From the NCBI GenBank assembly GCA_003165115.1, contig PLSJ01000178.1:1097-6811 (forward strand): DNA of 5,715 bases, read 5' to 3'. The position numbers were made by a program, and so were the translations under genes. Position 1 is the stretch's first letter; the number at the start of each line of letters is the position of its first letter. The notes under the pieces were generated by a model. That model saw only the letters and a list, made by a program, of their open reading frames with translations, made no database searches and had not been told where the DNA came from. This DNA is from Syntrophaceae bacterium (GTDB taxonomy: Bacteria > Desulfobacterota > Syntrophorhabdia > Syntrophorhabdales > WCHB1-27). This document shows, one piece after another, positions 1 through 5,715 of this stretch.

Positions 1-43
1 CCACCCTCGCGGATGGTTTGGCTTTATCAGTTCGTTCTGTTAT

Positions 44-70
44 GTTATACCGCGCATTACAAACTGTCAA
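44..70 (-). promoter_or_regulatory. Candidate sigma70-type promoter reading leftward
   Basis: On the minus strand a perfect -35 hexamer TTGACA (positions 70-65) is followed after 15 bp by TATAAC (49-44), a 5/6 match to the -10 consensus. The 15-bp spacer is shorter than the ideal 17, which lowers confidence. Transcription would start near position 37 and leave the window, so the gene it would serve cannot be seen. If real, it implies a divergently transcribed gene to the left of the trehalose operon. The same AT-rich patch also carries a weak + strand extended -10 look-alike (TG at 43-44, TATACC at 46-51) without a good -35 box. Confidence 0.4.
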
Positions 71-190
71 GAAGAAAAGTGCAGGGAAAAGAAAATTCCT
101 TCGGCTTCAGGGCGGCGGTGTCCTCGGGTTCGGTGACTTGAAGCTGCCTGAATTCCTTCTCCATGTCTTTCCGTCCAAGGCAATAGTCTT

Positions 191-224
191 ATGCCCCGAG
201 ACAGATTCTCATGCCGTGAGACAG
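191..224. repeat. Two 14-bp direct repeats, 20 bp apart
   Basis: ATGCCCCGAGACAG (191-204) and ATGCCGTGAGACAG (211-224) match at 12 of 14 positions and start exactly 20 bp apart, close to two helical turns. The core GAGACAG occurs a third time at 423-429, in the leader just before the treZ start. Spacing of this kind would suit a regulator binding the same DNA face, so an operator is possible. Only two good copies exist and I do not recognise the motif, so the regulatory role is inference and chance cannot be excluded. Confidence 0.35.
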
Positions 225-357
225 GAGGGCCGTTCTTCCCTGTGCGCCGCTTTTCACGCCCGCTTCTTCACGGAAGTCGTCGCTTCGTCGCTGATTTCGC
301 TTGTGGTACGCCTTTTGCTTGCTTTATGGTTGCCGCTCCGAAGGAGAGCGAGTCCTC

Positions 358-388
358 TTGCCGGTTGGTTTTCGTTTAACAATGTAAT
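358..388 (+). promoter_or_regulatory. Weak candidate promoter for the treZ-treY-treZ operon
   Basis: TTGCCG (358-363, 4/6 match to -35) and TGTAAT (383-388, 5/6 match to -10) are separated by 19 bp, longer than ideal. The site sits in the only AT-rich patch close to the operon. It would place the transcript start near 395, giving a leader of about 50 nt before the ATG at 446. That geometry argues against the upstream in-frame ATG at 392 being the treZ start. The match is modest and could be chance. Confidence 0.3.
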
Positions 389-445
389 AACATGCCATGC
401 CAGGGGCTCCACCTCTTCGCGAGAGACAGACGGCTTGAGTTGCAC

Positions 446-2296
446 ATGCGCGGGGGCCCATTGAGGATAGGGGCGGAGTATATCGGGGGGTTGTCTTCCT
501 TTGTCGTGTGGGCGCCTTTCTCGGGGAGCGTGAGCCTCAAGACGGACGGGACGGAGTATCCCATGGAGAAGGACGACCTCGGTTACTGGAAGGTCACGGC
601 TGAGCACGTGTCCCCTGGCGCCACGTATCTTTACCACCTCGACGGGTCCCTGGAGAGGCCCGACCCCGCCTCTTCTTTCCAGCCTTACGGCGTGCATGGG
701 GCCTCACAAGTGGTCGATCACGCTTATCCGTGGCACGACGGCGAATGGAGCGGCCTCCCCGTAAAGGATATGGTGATATACGAGCTGCACGTGGGGACGT
801 TTTCGCCCGAAGGCACCTTCGGAGCGGTCATCGAACGCCTCGACGACCTCACGGCCCTCGGGGTGAACGCCGTGGAGCTTATGCCCGTCGCCCAGTGTCC
901 CGGCACGAGGGCATGGGGGTACGAAGGCGTCTATCCCTTCGCGGTGCAGGGTTTCTATGGGGGGCCGCACGAGTTCAAGAAACTCGTCGACGCATGTCAC
1001 GAACGGGCGCTCGCGGTCATCCTCGACGTCGTGTACAACCATCTCGGCCCCGAAGGGAACTATTTGTCGGATTTCGGCCCGTATTTCTCGGACAGGTACC
1101 GCACCCCATGGGGCCAGGCCGTCAATTTCGACGGCCCCTACAGCGACGAAGTGCGCAACTTCTTTATCGAGAATGCCCTGAGCTGGTTTGAACGCTACCA
1201 TGTCGACGCACTGAGGCTGGATGCGATCCACGGCATCTTCGACCAGAGCGCCACGCCTTTTTTGGCGGAGCTGGCGCAGGCGGCGGGCCGCTTTTCCGCA
1301 GAGTCGGGCCGCCTGGTCTCCCTTGTTGCGGAGAGCGACCTGAATGACGCGAGGGTGACGAAACCTTTCGATGCCTGCGGCCTCGGCATGGACGGGCAGT
1401 GGTCCGACGATTTCCACCATGCCCTTCACACCCTGCTTACCGGAGAAAAAGCGGGCTATTATGCCGATTTCGGACACGTCGCCGACCTGGTGACGGCCCT
1501 GAGGGAAGGGTTCGTCTATCAGGGCAGGTATTCCGCGTACCGGAAACGGCGTCATGGGAACGCGACAGCGGGTATGCCGGCGGAGAAATTCATCGTCTTC
1601 TGCCAGAACCACGACCAGGTGGGCAACAGGAAGACCGGCGAGAGACTGGCCACGCTCGTGTCTTTCGAAGCGCTCAAGCTGGCCGCCGGGGTCCTTCTCA
1701 CGGCGCCGTACGTGCCGCTTCTCTTCATGGGCGAGGAGTACGGGGAGGATAACCCCTTCCTCTATTTCGTGGACCACCTGGACCCTGAGCTGGCCCGCGC
1801 CGTGAGGGAAGGGCGGAGGAAGGAATTCAAGGCGTTCGGTTGGGTTGGGGACGTGCCCGACCCCGGTGCCGCGGATACGTTCACGGCGTCGAAGATCGAA
1901 TGGGAAAAGCGCTTTCGGGGCACGGGAAAGATACTGTGCGACTACTACCGGCGCCTGCTGTCCCTGAGGAGGGAGGTCGAATGCCTGGCTTCCGGCAACG
2001 GCCGCATGGAGGTCCATGGCTTGGAGGCCGAAAAACTCGTGGTGGCGCGGAGGTGGCAGGGAGACAGCGCGGTCTTCTGGCTGTGCAACCTTGACGGCGC
2101 GCCAAAACGCTTTTCTGCGCCCTTGCCCGAAGGCGGATGGATTAAGGTGCTCGACTCGCGGGATAAGATGTGGGGAGGGCCCGGCGGCACGCTCCCCGAC
2201 CGGCTGGACGGCGCCGCCGGCGCGGACCTGTCCATAGGCGGGTACGGCTTCGCCCTCTTTATCGCGGACACGCAAGGAACAGGCTCATGGCAATAA
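446..2296 (+). CDS. treZ: Maltooligosyltrehalose trehalohydrolase (first copy)
   Basis: This 616-residue GH13-family enzyme (EC 3.2.1.141) hydrolyses the alpha-1,4 bond next to the alpha,alpha-1,1-linked end made by TreY, releasing trehalose in the cytoplasm. No signal peptide or membrane segment is visible. An N-terminal E-set/CBM48-like domain (about 8-95, with VWAP at 21-24) precedes the catalytic barrel (about 100-490) and a C-terminal beta domain (about 520-616). Barrel landmarks are DVVYNH at 194-199, nucleophile D259 in LRLDAIH, acid/base E296 in VAESD and D390 in QNHDQVGNR, so the enzyme should be active. Length is at the upper end of normal. The ATG at 446 is chosen because the family pattern GAEY-x(n)-VWAP begins just after it; the in-frame ATG at 392 would add 18 unlike residues and lies next to the promoter candidate. 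The Shine-Dalgarno signal is poor (only GAG at 437-439), so TTG 461 remains possible. The stop overlaps treY by 10 nt, and AGG arginine codons are frequent. Confidence 0.96.
   Translation: MRGGPLRIGAEYIGGLSSFVVWAPFSGSVSLKTDGTEYPMEKDDLGYWKVTAEHVSPGATYLYHLDGSLERPDPASSFQPYGVHGASQVVDHAYPWHDGEWSGLPVKDMVIYELHVGTFSPEGTFGAVIERLDDLTALGVNAVELMPVAQCPGTRAWGYEGVYPFAVQGFYGGPHEFKKLVDACHERALAVILDVVYNHLGPEGNYLSDFGPYFSDRYRTPWGQAVNFDGPYSDEVRNFFIENALSWFERYHVDALRLDAIHGIFDQSATPFLAELAQAAGRFSAESGRLVSLVAESDLNDARVTKPFDACGLGMDGQWSDDFHHALHTLLTGEKAGYYADFGHVADLVTALREGFVYQGRYSAYRKRRHGNATAGMPAEKFIVFCQNHDQVGNRKTGERLATLVSFEALKLAAGVLLTAPYVPLLFMGEEYGEDNPFLYFVDHLDPELARAVREGRRKEFKAFGWVGDVPDPGAADTFTASKIEWEKRFRGTGKILCDYYRRLLSLRREVECLASGNGRMEVHGLEAEKLVVARRWQGDSAVFWLCNLDGAPKRFSAPLPEGGWIKVLDSRDKMWGGPGGTLPDRLDGAAGADLSIGGYGFALFIADTQGTGSWQ
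2274..2283 (+). promoter_or_regulatory. Ribosome binding site for treY
   Basis: AAGGAACAGG ends 3 nt before the ATG at 2287, with its AAGGA core (2274-2278) 8 nt upstream of the start. It lies inside the last codons of the first treZ. It selects 2287 over the longer open frame that extends back to 2170, whose extra 39 residues are arginine- and histidine-rich and unlike any TreY N-terminus. Confidence 0.7.
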
Positions 2297-5010
2297 ACGC
2301 GGAATACCGGCCCAGGATACCCGTCTCCACCTACAGGCTCCAGCTCAACCACGACTTCACCTTTTCCGACGCCCGCAAGGTCCTCGCCTATCTCGCCGCC
2401 CTCGGCATCACCGACCTCTACAGCTCGTCGTATCTCAAATCGCGGCAGGGCAGCCTCCACGGCTACGATATCGTCGATTTCGGCGAGCTGAACGACGAGA
2501 TAGGCAGCGGCGAGGAGTATGAGGCCTTTGTGGCCGAGCAGAAGAAGCACGGGCTCGGGCAGCTCTTTGACGTGGTACCAAACCATATGTGCATCGGCAG
2601 CGCCGAGAACCACTGGTGGATGGACGTGGTGGAGAACGGCCCGAGCTCGACCTGCGCGCGGTTTTTTGACATAAACTGGCATCCCGTCAAGGCCGAACTG
2701 AAGAACAAGATACTCGTCCCGGTCCTGGGCGACCAATACGGAAGGGTGCTCGAAAACCAGGAGCTGCGGCTCGGTTTCAAGGACGGGTGTTTTTTTGTCT
2801 CTTACTGGGATTACAGGTTCCCCCTCCGGCCCGACACCTACGTGATGATCCTCGCCTACCGCATCAAAGAGCTCGAAGAAGAGCTGACCGCCGGGCACCC
2901 GCATTACGTCGAGCTCCTCAGCATCAATACCGCGCTCTCCCACCTGCCCCTTTATACGGACACCGACCCCGACAGCGTGGCCGAGCGGAACCGGGAGAAG
3001 GAGATCGCGAAGAGGCGCCTCGCCGGCCTTTATAAGGCGAGCCCGGAGGTGAGCCGCTTCATCGAAGGGAACGTGACGGTCTTCAACGGCGTCAAGGGTG
3101 AGCCGCAAAGCTTCGACCTCCTCGACGACCTCCTTCGGAACCAGGCGTTCAGGCTGTCCAACTGGCGGGTTGCAACCGAGGAGATAAACTACAGGAGGTT
3201 TTTTGACGTCAACGACCTCGCGGCTATCCGTGTGGAAGACCCCCTCGTCTTTCATGAAGCGCACAAGCTCGTCTTCCGGCTGATCAGGGAAGGGAGGGTG
3301 ACCGGACTGCGCGTGGACCACCCCGACGGTTTGCGCGACCCGGAAGAGTTTCTACTGCGCCTCAAAGAAATGGCGCCAAATACATGGATTGTTGTGGAAA
3401 AAATCCTGGGGCAGGACGAGTCCCTCCCCGCAACCTGGCCGGTCGCAGGCACCACCGGCTATGACTTCCTCAACCGCGTCGGAGACCTGTTCGTCGATCC
3501 ACAGGGCGAGAAACCGCTCGGCGATGTGTACCGCATGGTCAGCGGGTCCGACCCGGACTATCCGGAGGTGGCGCGCGACAAAAAGCGTCTCGTCTCACGG
3601 TCTCTGCTGGCCGCCGAGGTGGAGCGCCTGACAGGCCTGTTGCTTCGCATCGCCGCGGCAGGCTGGCTCTATTGTGATTTCACTCACGGGGAAATGGCCT
3701 GCGCCCTGATAGAATTCACCGCCTATTTCCCTGTTTATAGAAGTTATGTGCGGCCAGGCCATGGAGCTGTCACGGCAACGGACGCCCGTTATATCCGTAT
3801 AGCCGCGCAGGAAGCGCGGCGCAACCAACCGGATCTGCCGCCGGACCTCTTCGAGTTTCTCACGAATCTGCTGCTCCTCAAGCAGCCGGGCAGCCTGGAA
3901 GACGAATTCGTCGGGCGGTTCCAACAGTTTAGCGCCGCAGTCATGGCCAAGGGCCTGGAAGACACCGCCTTTTATTGTTTCAACCGGTTCGTGGCGCTTA
4001 ATGAAGTGGGGGGCAACCCCGGCCGCTTTGGCATTGGCATTGACGAATTTCATCAATCCTGCCGCGCCCGGCAATCCCATTGGCCGGCCAGCATGTTGTC
4101 CACCTCCACCCACGACACCAAGCGCAGTGAGGACGTGCGCGCCAGGCTCTGCCTTCTTTCCGAAATGCCCCGGGAGTGGCGCGGGGCCGTGGACCGTTGG
4201 TCCGCCATGAACCGGCGTCACCGCCGCAATGGCTGGCCCGACCGCAACGCCGAGTATCTGTATTACCAAACACTCGTCGGGGCCTGGCCATTGCCGACGG
4301 AGCGAGCCGTGGCTTACATGGAGAAGGCGGCCCATGAGGCCAAGGAACACACGCGCGCAGCCTTGGGCGACCCGGAATATGACCAGGCGTTGCGCGAGTT
4401 TGTCACCGCCACACTTGCCGACCTTGATTTTGTGGCTGATCTGGCGGGTTTTGCCGCCCCGCTGGTCAAACCAGGCTGCATCAATTCACTCACGCAGACT
4501 CTTTTCAAGCTGACCGCGCCGGGAGTTCCGGACTTTTATCAAGGCGCCGAACTGTGGGACCTCAGTCTGGTGGATCCCGACAACCGGCGGCAGGTGGACT
4601 TTGCAGTTCGGAAGGAACTGCTGGCCGAAGCTGCCACGCTGTCGGCGCAAGAGGCATGGCAGGAGTGGGAGTCTGGATTGCCCAAGCTGTGGCTCATTCG
4701 AAGGGTTTTAAATTTTAGGCCGCAACGGCCCGATTTGTTCGCGATTTCCGCCCAATACGAGCCGATGGCGGCGCGCGGCAGGGCGGCTGCGCACGCCATT
4801 GCCTTCAAACGCGGGGAGAATTTGATCGCACTCGCGCCGCGCCTGGTAATCGCTCTCCACGATGACTGGGGCGATACCCTGCTCGAAATGCCGCCCGGCG
4901 CCTGGCGAAACCAACTCACGGACGAAACGGCGCCGCAGGGAGCCGCGCCGCTGTCCGCTCTGCTGGGCAAATTTCCCGTGGCGCTGCTCGCAAGGGAGGA
5001 AATCCCCTGA
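2287..5010 (+). CDS. treY: Maltooligosyltrehalose synthase
   Basis: This 907-residue GH13 enzyme (EC 5.4.99.15) converts the reducing-end alpha-1,4 linkage of maltooligosaccharides or glycogen chains to an alpha,alpha-1,1 linkage, producing the TreZ substrate in the cytoplasm. Family landmarks run in order: STYRLQL at 14-20, HGYDIVDF at 58-65, DVVPNHM at 95-101, nucleophile D344 in LRVDHPDGL, general acid E371 in VVEKIL, EFTAYFPVYR at 476-485, MAKGLEDTAFY at 553-563, D610 in HDTKRSEDVRAR, and YQGAELWDLSLVDPDNRR at 751-768. Length fits the longer bacterial TreY class, and the C-terminal beta domain (about 800-905) is present, so the protein looks intact. It starts in a 10-nt overlap with treZ and ends in a TGATG overlap with the next treZ, implying translational coupling. 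Codon habits change within the gene: AGG/AGA and ATA are common before about 3300 and scarce after, leucine CTC falls and TTG appears. The gene may therefore be a recombinant, although the reading frame and active site are unbroken. Confidence 0.97.
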   Translation: MAINAEYRPRIPVSTYRLQLNHDFTFSDARKVLAYLAALGITDLYSSSYLKSRQGSLHGYDIVDFGELNDEIGSGEEYEAFVAEQKKHGLGQLFDVVPNHMCIGSAENHWWMDVVENGPSSTCARFFDINWHPVKAELKNKILVPVLGDQYGRVLENQELRLGFKDGCFFVSYWDYRFPLRPDTYVMILAYRIKELEEELTAGHPHYVELLSINTALSHLPLYTDTDPDSVAERNREKEIAKRRLAGLYKASPEVSRFIEGNVTVFNGVKGEPQSFDLLDDLLRNQAFRLSNWRVATEEINYRRFFDVNDLAAIRVEDPLVFHEAHKLVFRLIREGRVTGLRVDHPDGLRDPEEFLLRLKEMAPNTWIVVEKILGQDESLPATWPVAGTTGYDFLNRVGDLFVDPQGEKPLGDVYRMVSGSDPDYPEVARDKKRLVSRSLLAAEVERLTGLLLRIAAAGWLYCDFTHGEMACALIEFTAYFPVYRSYVRPGHGAVTATDARYIRIAAQEARRNQPDLPPDLFEFLTNLLLLKQPGSLEDEFVGRFQQFSAAVMAKGLEDTAFYCFNRFVALNEVGGNPGRFGIGIDEFHQSCRARQSHWPASMLSTSTHDTKRSEDVRARLCLLSEMPREWRGAVDRWSAMNRRHRRNGWPDRNAEYLYYQTLVGAWPLPTERAVAYMEKAAHEAKEHTRAALGDPEYDQALREFVTATLADLDFVADLAGFAAPLVKPGCINSLTQTLFKLTAPGVPDFYQGAELWDLSLVDPDNRRQVDFAVRKELLAEAATLSAQEAWQEWESGLPKLWLIRRVLNFRPQRPDLFAISAQYEPMAARGRAAAHAIAFKRGENLIALAPRLVIALHDDWGDTLLEMPPGAWRNQLTDETAPQGAAPLSALLGKFPVALLAREEIP
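4994..5000 (+). promoter_or_regulatory. Ribosome binding site for the second treZ
   Basis: GGGAGGA ends 9 nt before the ATG at 5010 and lies inside the last codons of treY. It is the strongest Shine-Dalgarno site in the window and supports efficient translation of the second treZ together with the TGATG stop/start coupling. Confidence 0.75.
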
Positions 5011-5715
5011 TGCATACCTTTTGCGTTTGGGCGCCGTTGCCGAAAAAAGTGGAGGTCCGGGTCGGCGCGGAAAATTTTTCCATGACCGTCAACCAGGCCG
5101 GCTGGTGGACGGCGGCCGTCCCCGCCGCCACTCCAGGCAGCGACTATGGTTTTATTCTGGACGGAGAAGGCCCGTTTCCGGATCCACGCTCACCCTGGCA
5201 GCCGCAGGGAATTGACAGCCCTTCCCGGCTTCTGTGCCACGCGGATTTTAAATGGACGGATGCAAACTGGCAGCCTCCACCGCTTTCCTCAGCGGTGATC
5301 TATGAGTGCCATGTCGGCGCCTTTACCCCGCAAGGCACTTTCGAGGCGGTCATCGAAAAGCTGGATTATCTCGCCGGGCTCGGCGTCACACATTTGGAGT
5401 TGATGCCGGTGAACGAATTCTCCGGATCCCGCGGCTGGGGTTACGACGGGGTGGACCTGTTCGCGCCGCATCACGCCTACGGCGGCCCGGGAGGATTGAA
5501 GCGGTTGGTGAACGCCTGCCACGCGCGGGGGCTGGCCGTTCTTCTTGACGTGGTCTATAACCATCTCGGTCCAGCCGGCAATTATCTGGGCAAATTCGCG
5601 CCTTATTTCACCCGGCGCTACGCCTCGCCGTGGGGGGAAGCGATCAACTTCGACGGCGCGGAAAGCGGGGAAGTGCGGCGTTTCTTTTGCGACAACGCCC
5701 TGATGTGGCTGCGCG
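5010..5715 (+). CDS. treZ: Maltooligosyltrehalose trehalohydrolase, second copy (3' end outside window)
   Basis: The visible 235 codons encode the N-terminal part of a second GH13 trehalohydrolase, running off the right edge without a stop. It starts directly at the E-set/CBM48-like domain (MHTFCVWAPLPKKVEV), lacking the roughly 15-residue lead of the first copy. It then enters the barrel: IYECHVGAFTPQGTF from residue 97, LMPV, GWGYDGV, DVVYNHLGP at 180-188 and INFDG. By alignment with the first copy the nucleophile should fall at about residue 245, just past the edge, so activity cannot be judged. Over 139 aligned residues I counted 88 identities with the first TreZ, about 63%, so this is a diverged paralogue or a transferred homologue rather than a recent duplicate. 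The start ATG overlaps the treY stop by one base and has a good ribosome binding site. Arginine is CGN only, with no AGG or AGA, and there are no ATA codons, matching the 3' part of treY but not the first treZ. Confidence 0.93.
   Translation, partial: MHTFCVWAPLPKKVEVRVGAENFSMTVNQAGWWTAAVPAATPGSDYGFILDGEGPFPDPRSPWQPQGIDSPSRLLCHADFKWTDANWQPPPLSSAVIYECHVGAFTPQGTFEAVIEKLDYLAGLGVTHLELMPVNEFSGSRGWGYDGVDLFAPHHAYGGPGGLKRLVNACHARGLAVLLDVVYNHLGPAGNYLGKFAPYFTRRYASPWGEAINFDGAESGEVRRFFCDNALMWLR

Larger units (their letters stand above)
1..445. other. Upstream non-coding region, no gene recognised
   Basis: No reading frame here gives a convincing protein. The + frame open from the window edge to 464 encodes a low-complexity, basic and Leu/Ser/Arg-rich sequence with no recognisable domain, and it runs into the start of treZ. 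The other two + frames stop within about 140 bases. I found no hairpin followed by a T-run that would mark a terminator, and nothing resembling a tRNA. Several short elements inside it are listed separately: a minus-strand promoter candidate near the left edge, a 14-bp direct repeat, and a weak + strand promoter just before treZ. It most likely separates the trehalose operon from a neighbour to the left, possibly a divergent one. The stretch 71-190 and most of 225-357 show nothing I can interpret. Confidence 0.6.

Noticed and set aside
341..387. Possible leader peptide: AAGGAG at 341-346 followed by TTG at 358 and TAA at 385-387
   Set aside because: It would encode only nine residues with a TTG start and no runs of regulatory codons or attenuator hairpin, so chance is the simpler explanation.
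392..445. ATG at 392 as the treZ start
   Set aside because: It has no Shine-Dalgarno site, adds 18 residues outside the family pattern, and lies next to the candidate -10 box and before the expected transcript start.
18..464. Open + frame of 148 codons starting with TTG before treZ
   Set aside because: It has no ribosome binding site, no recognisable domain and an Arg/Ser/Leu-rich low-quality composition. It also runs into the treZ start. It looks like a chance open frame.
704..2275. 523-codon open frame antisense to the first treZ
   Set aside because: Long antisense frames are expected opposite GC-rich genes with strong third-position bias. The translation shows no domain, and the + strand protein has full family motifs.
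2170..2286. N-terminal extension of treY by 39 residues
   Set aside because: The extra residues are Arg/His-rich and unlike TreY N-termini. The ATG at 2287 has a good ribosome binding site and is followed directly by the conserved STYRLQL segment.
1945..3321. 458-codon open frame antisense across the treZ/treY junction
   Set aside because: It spans two well-supported + strand genes, shows no recognisable domain and mirrors their codon pattern.
446..5715. The two treZ genes as a recent tandem duplication
   Set aside because: About 37% of aligned residues differ, the N-termini differ and codon habits differ, so a recent local duplication is unlikely.

Overview
The window is an ordinary-looking trehalose biosynthesis locus with an unusual gene arrangement. 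Three genes lie head to tail on the + strand: a complete treZ (maltooligosyltrehalose trehalohydrolase, 446-2296), a complete treY (maltooligosyltrehalose synthase, 2287-5010) and the first 235 codons of a second, clearly different treZ (5010 to the window edge). Both junctions overlap (10 nt, then 1 nt as TGATG), so the three genes look like one translationally coupled operon. The DNA is GC-rich (roughly 60% by eye) and bacterial in style, with Shine-Dalgarno sites. The sequence alone does not fix the phylum; a Gram-negative soil or sediment type bacterium is only a guess.

Region 1-445 has no convincing gene. It holds a candidate minus-strand sigma70-type promoter (44-70) that would read leftward out of the window, a pair of 14-bp direct repeats 20 bp apart (191-224), and a weak candidate promoter (358-388) about 50 nt upstream of the first treZ start. 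Region 446-5715 is coding throughout, with no intergenic gap.

Functionally, TreY isomerises the reducing-end alpha-1,4 bond of a maltooligosaccharide or glycogen chain to an alpha,alpha-1,1 bond, and TreZ then cuts off free trehalose and leaves a shortened glucan. All three expected catalytic acidic residues are visible in the first TreZ (D259, E296, D390) and in TreY (D344, E371, D610). The second TreZ is cut by the window edge about ten residues before its expected nucleophile.

The most interesting point is that one treY is flanked by two non-identical treZ genes (about 63% identity over 139 aligned residues), and that codon habits change inside treY at roughly 3300-3800. AGG/AGA arginine and ATA isoleucine codons are common in the first treZ and the 5' part of treY, but scarce in the 3' part of treY and absent as AGG/AGA and ATA from the visible second treZ. 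This suggests, without proving it, that a resident treZ-treY pair was joined within treY to a foreign treY-treZ pair by homologous recombination, or that the contig is an assembly chimera. I see no CRISPR array, RNA gene, mobile element or new defence system.
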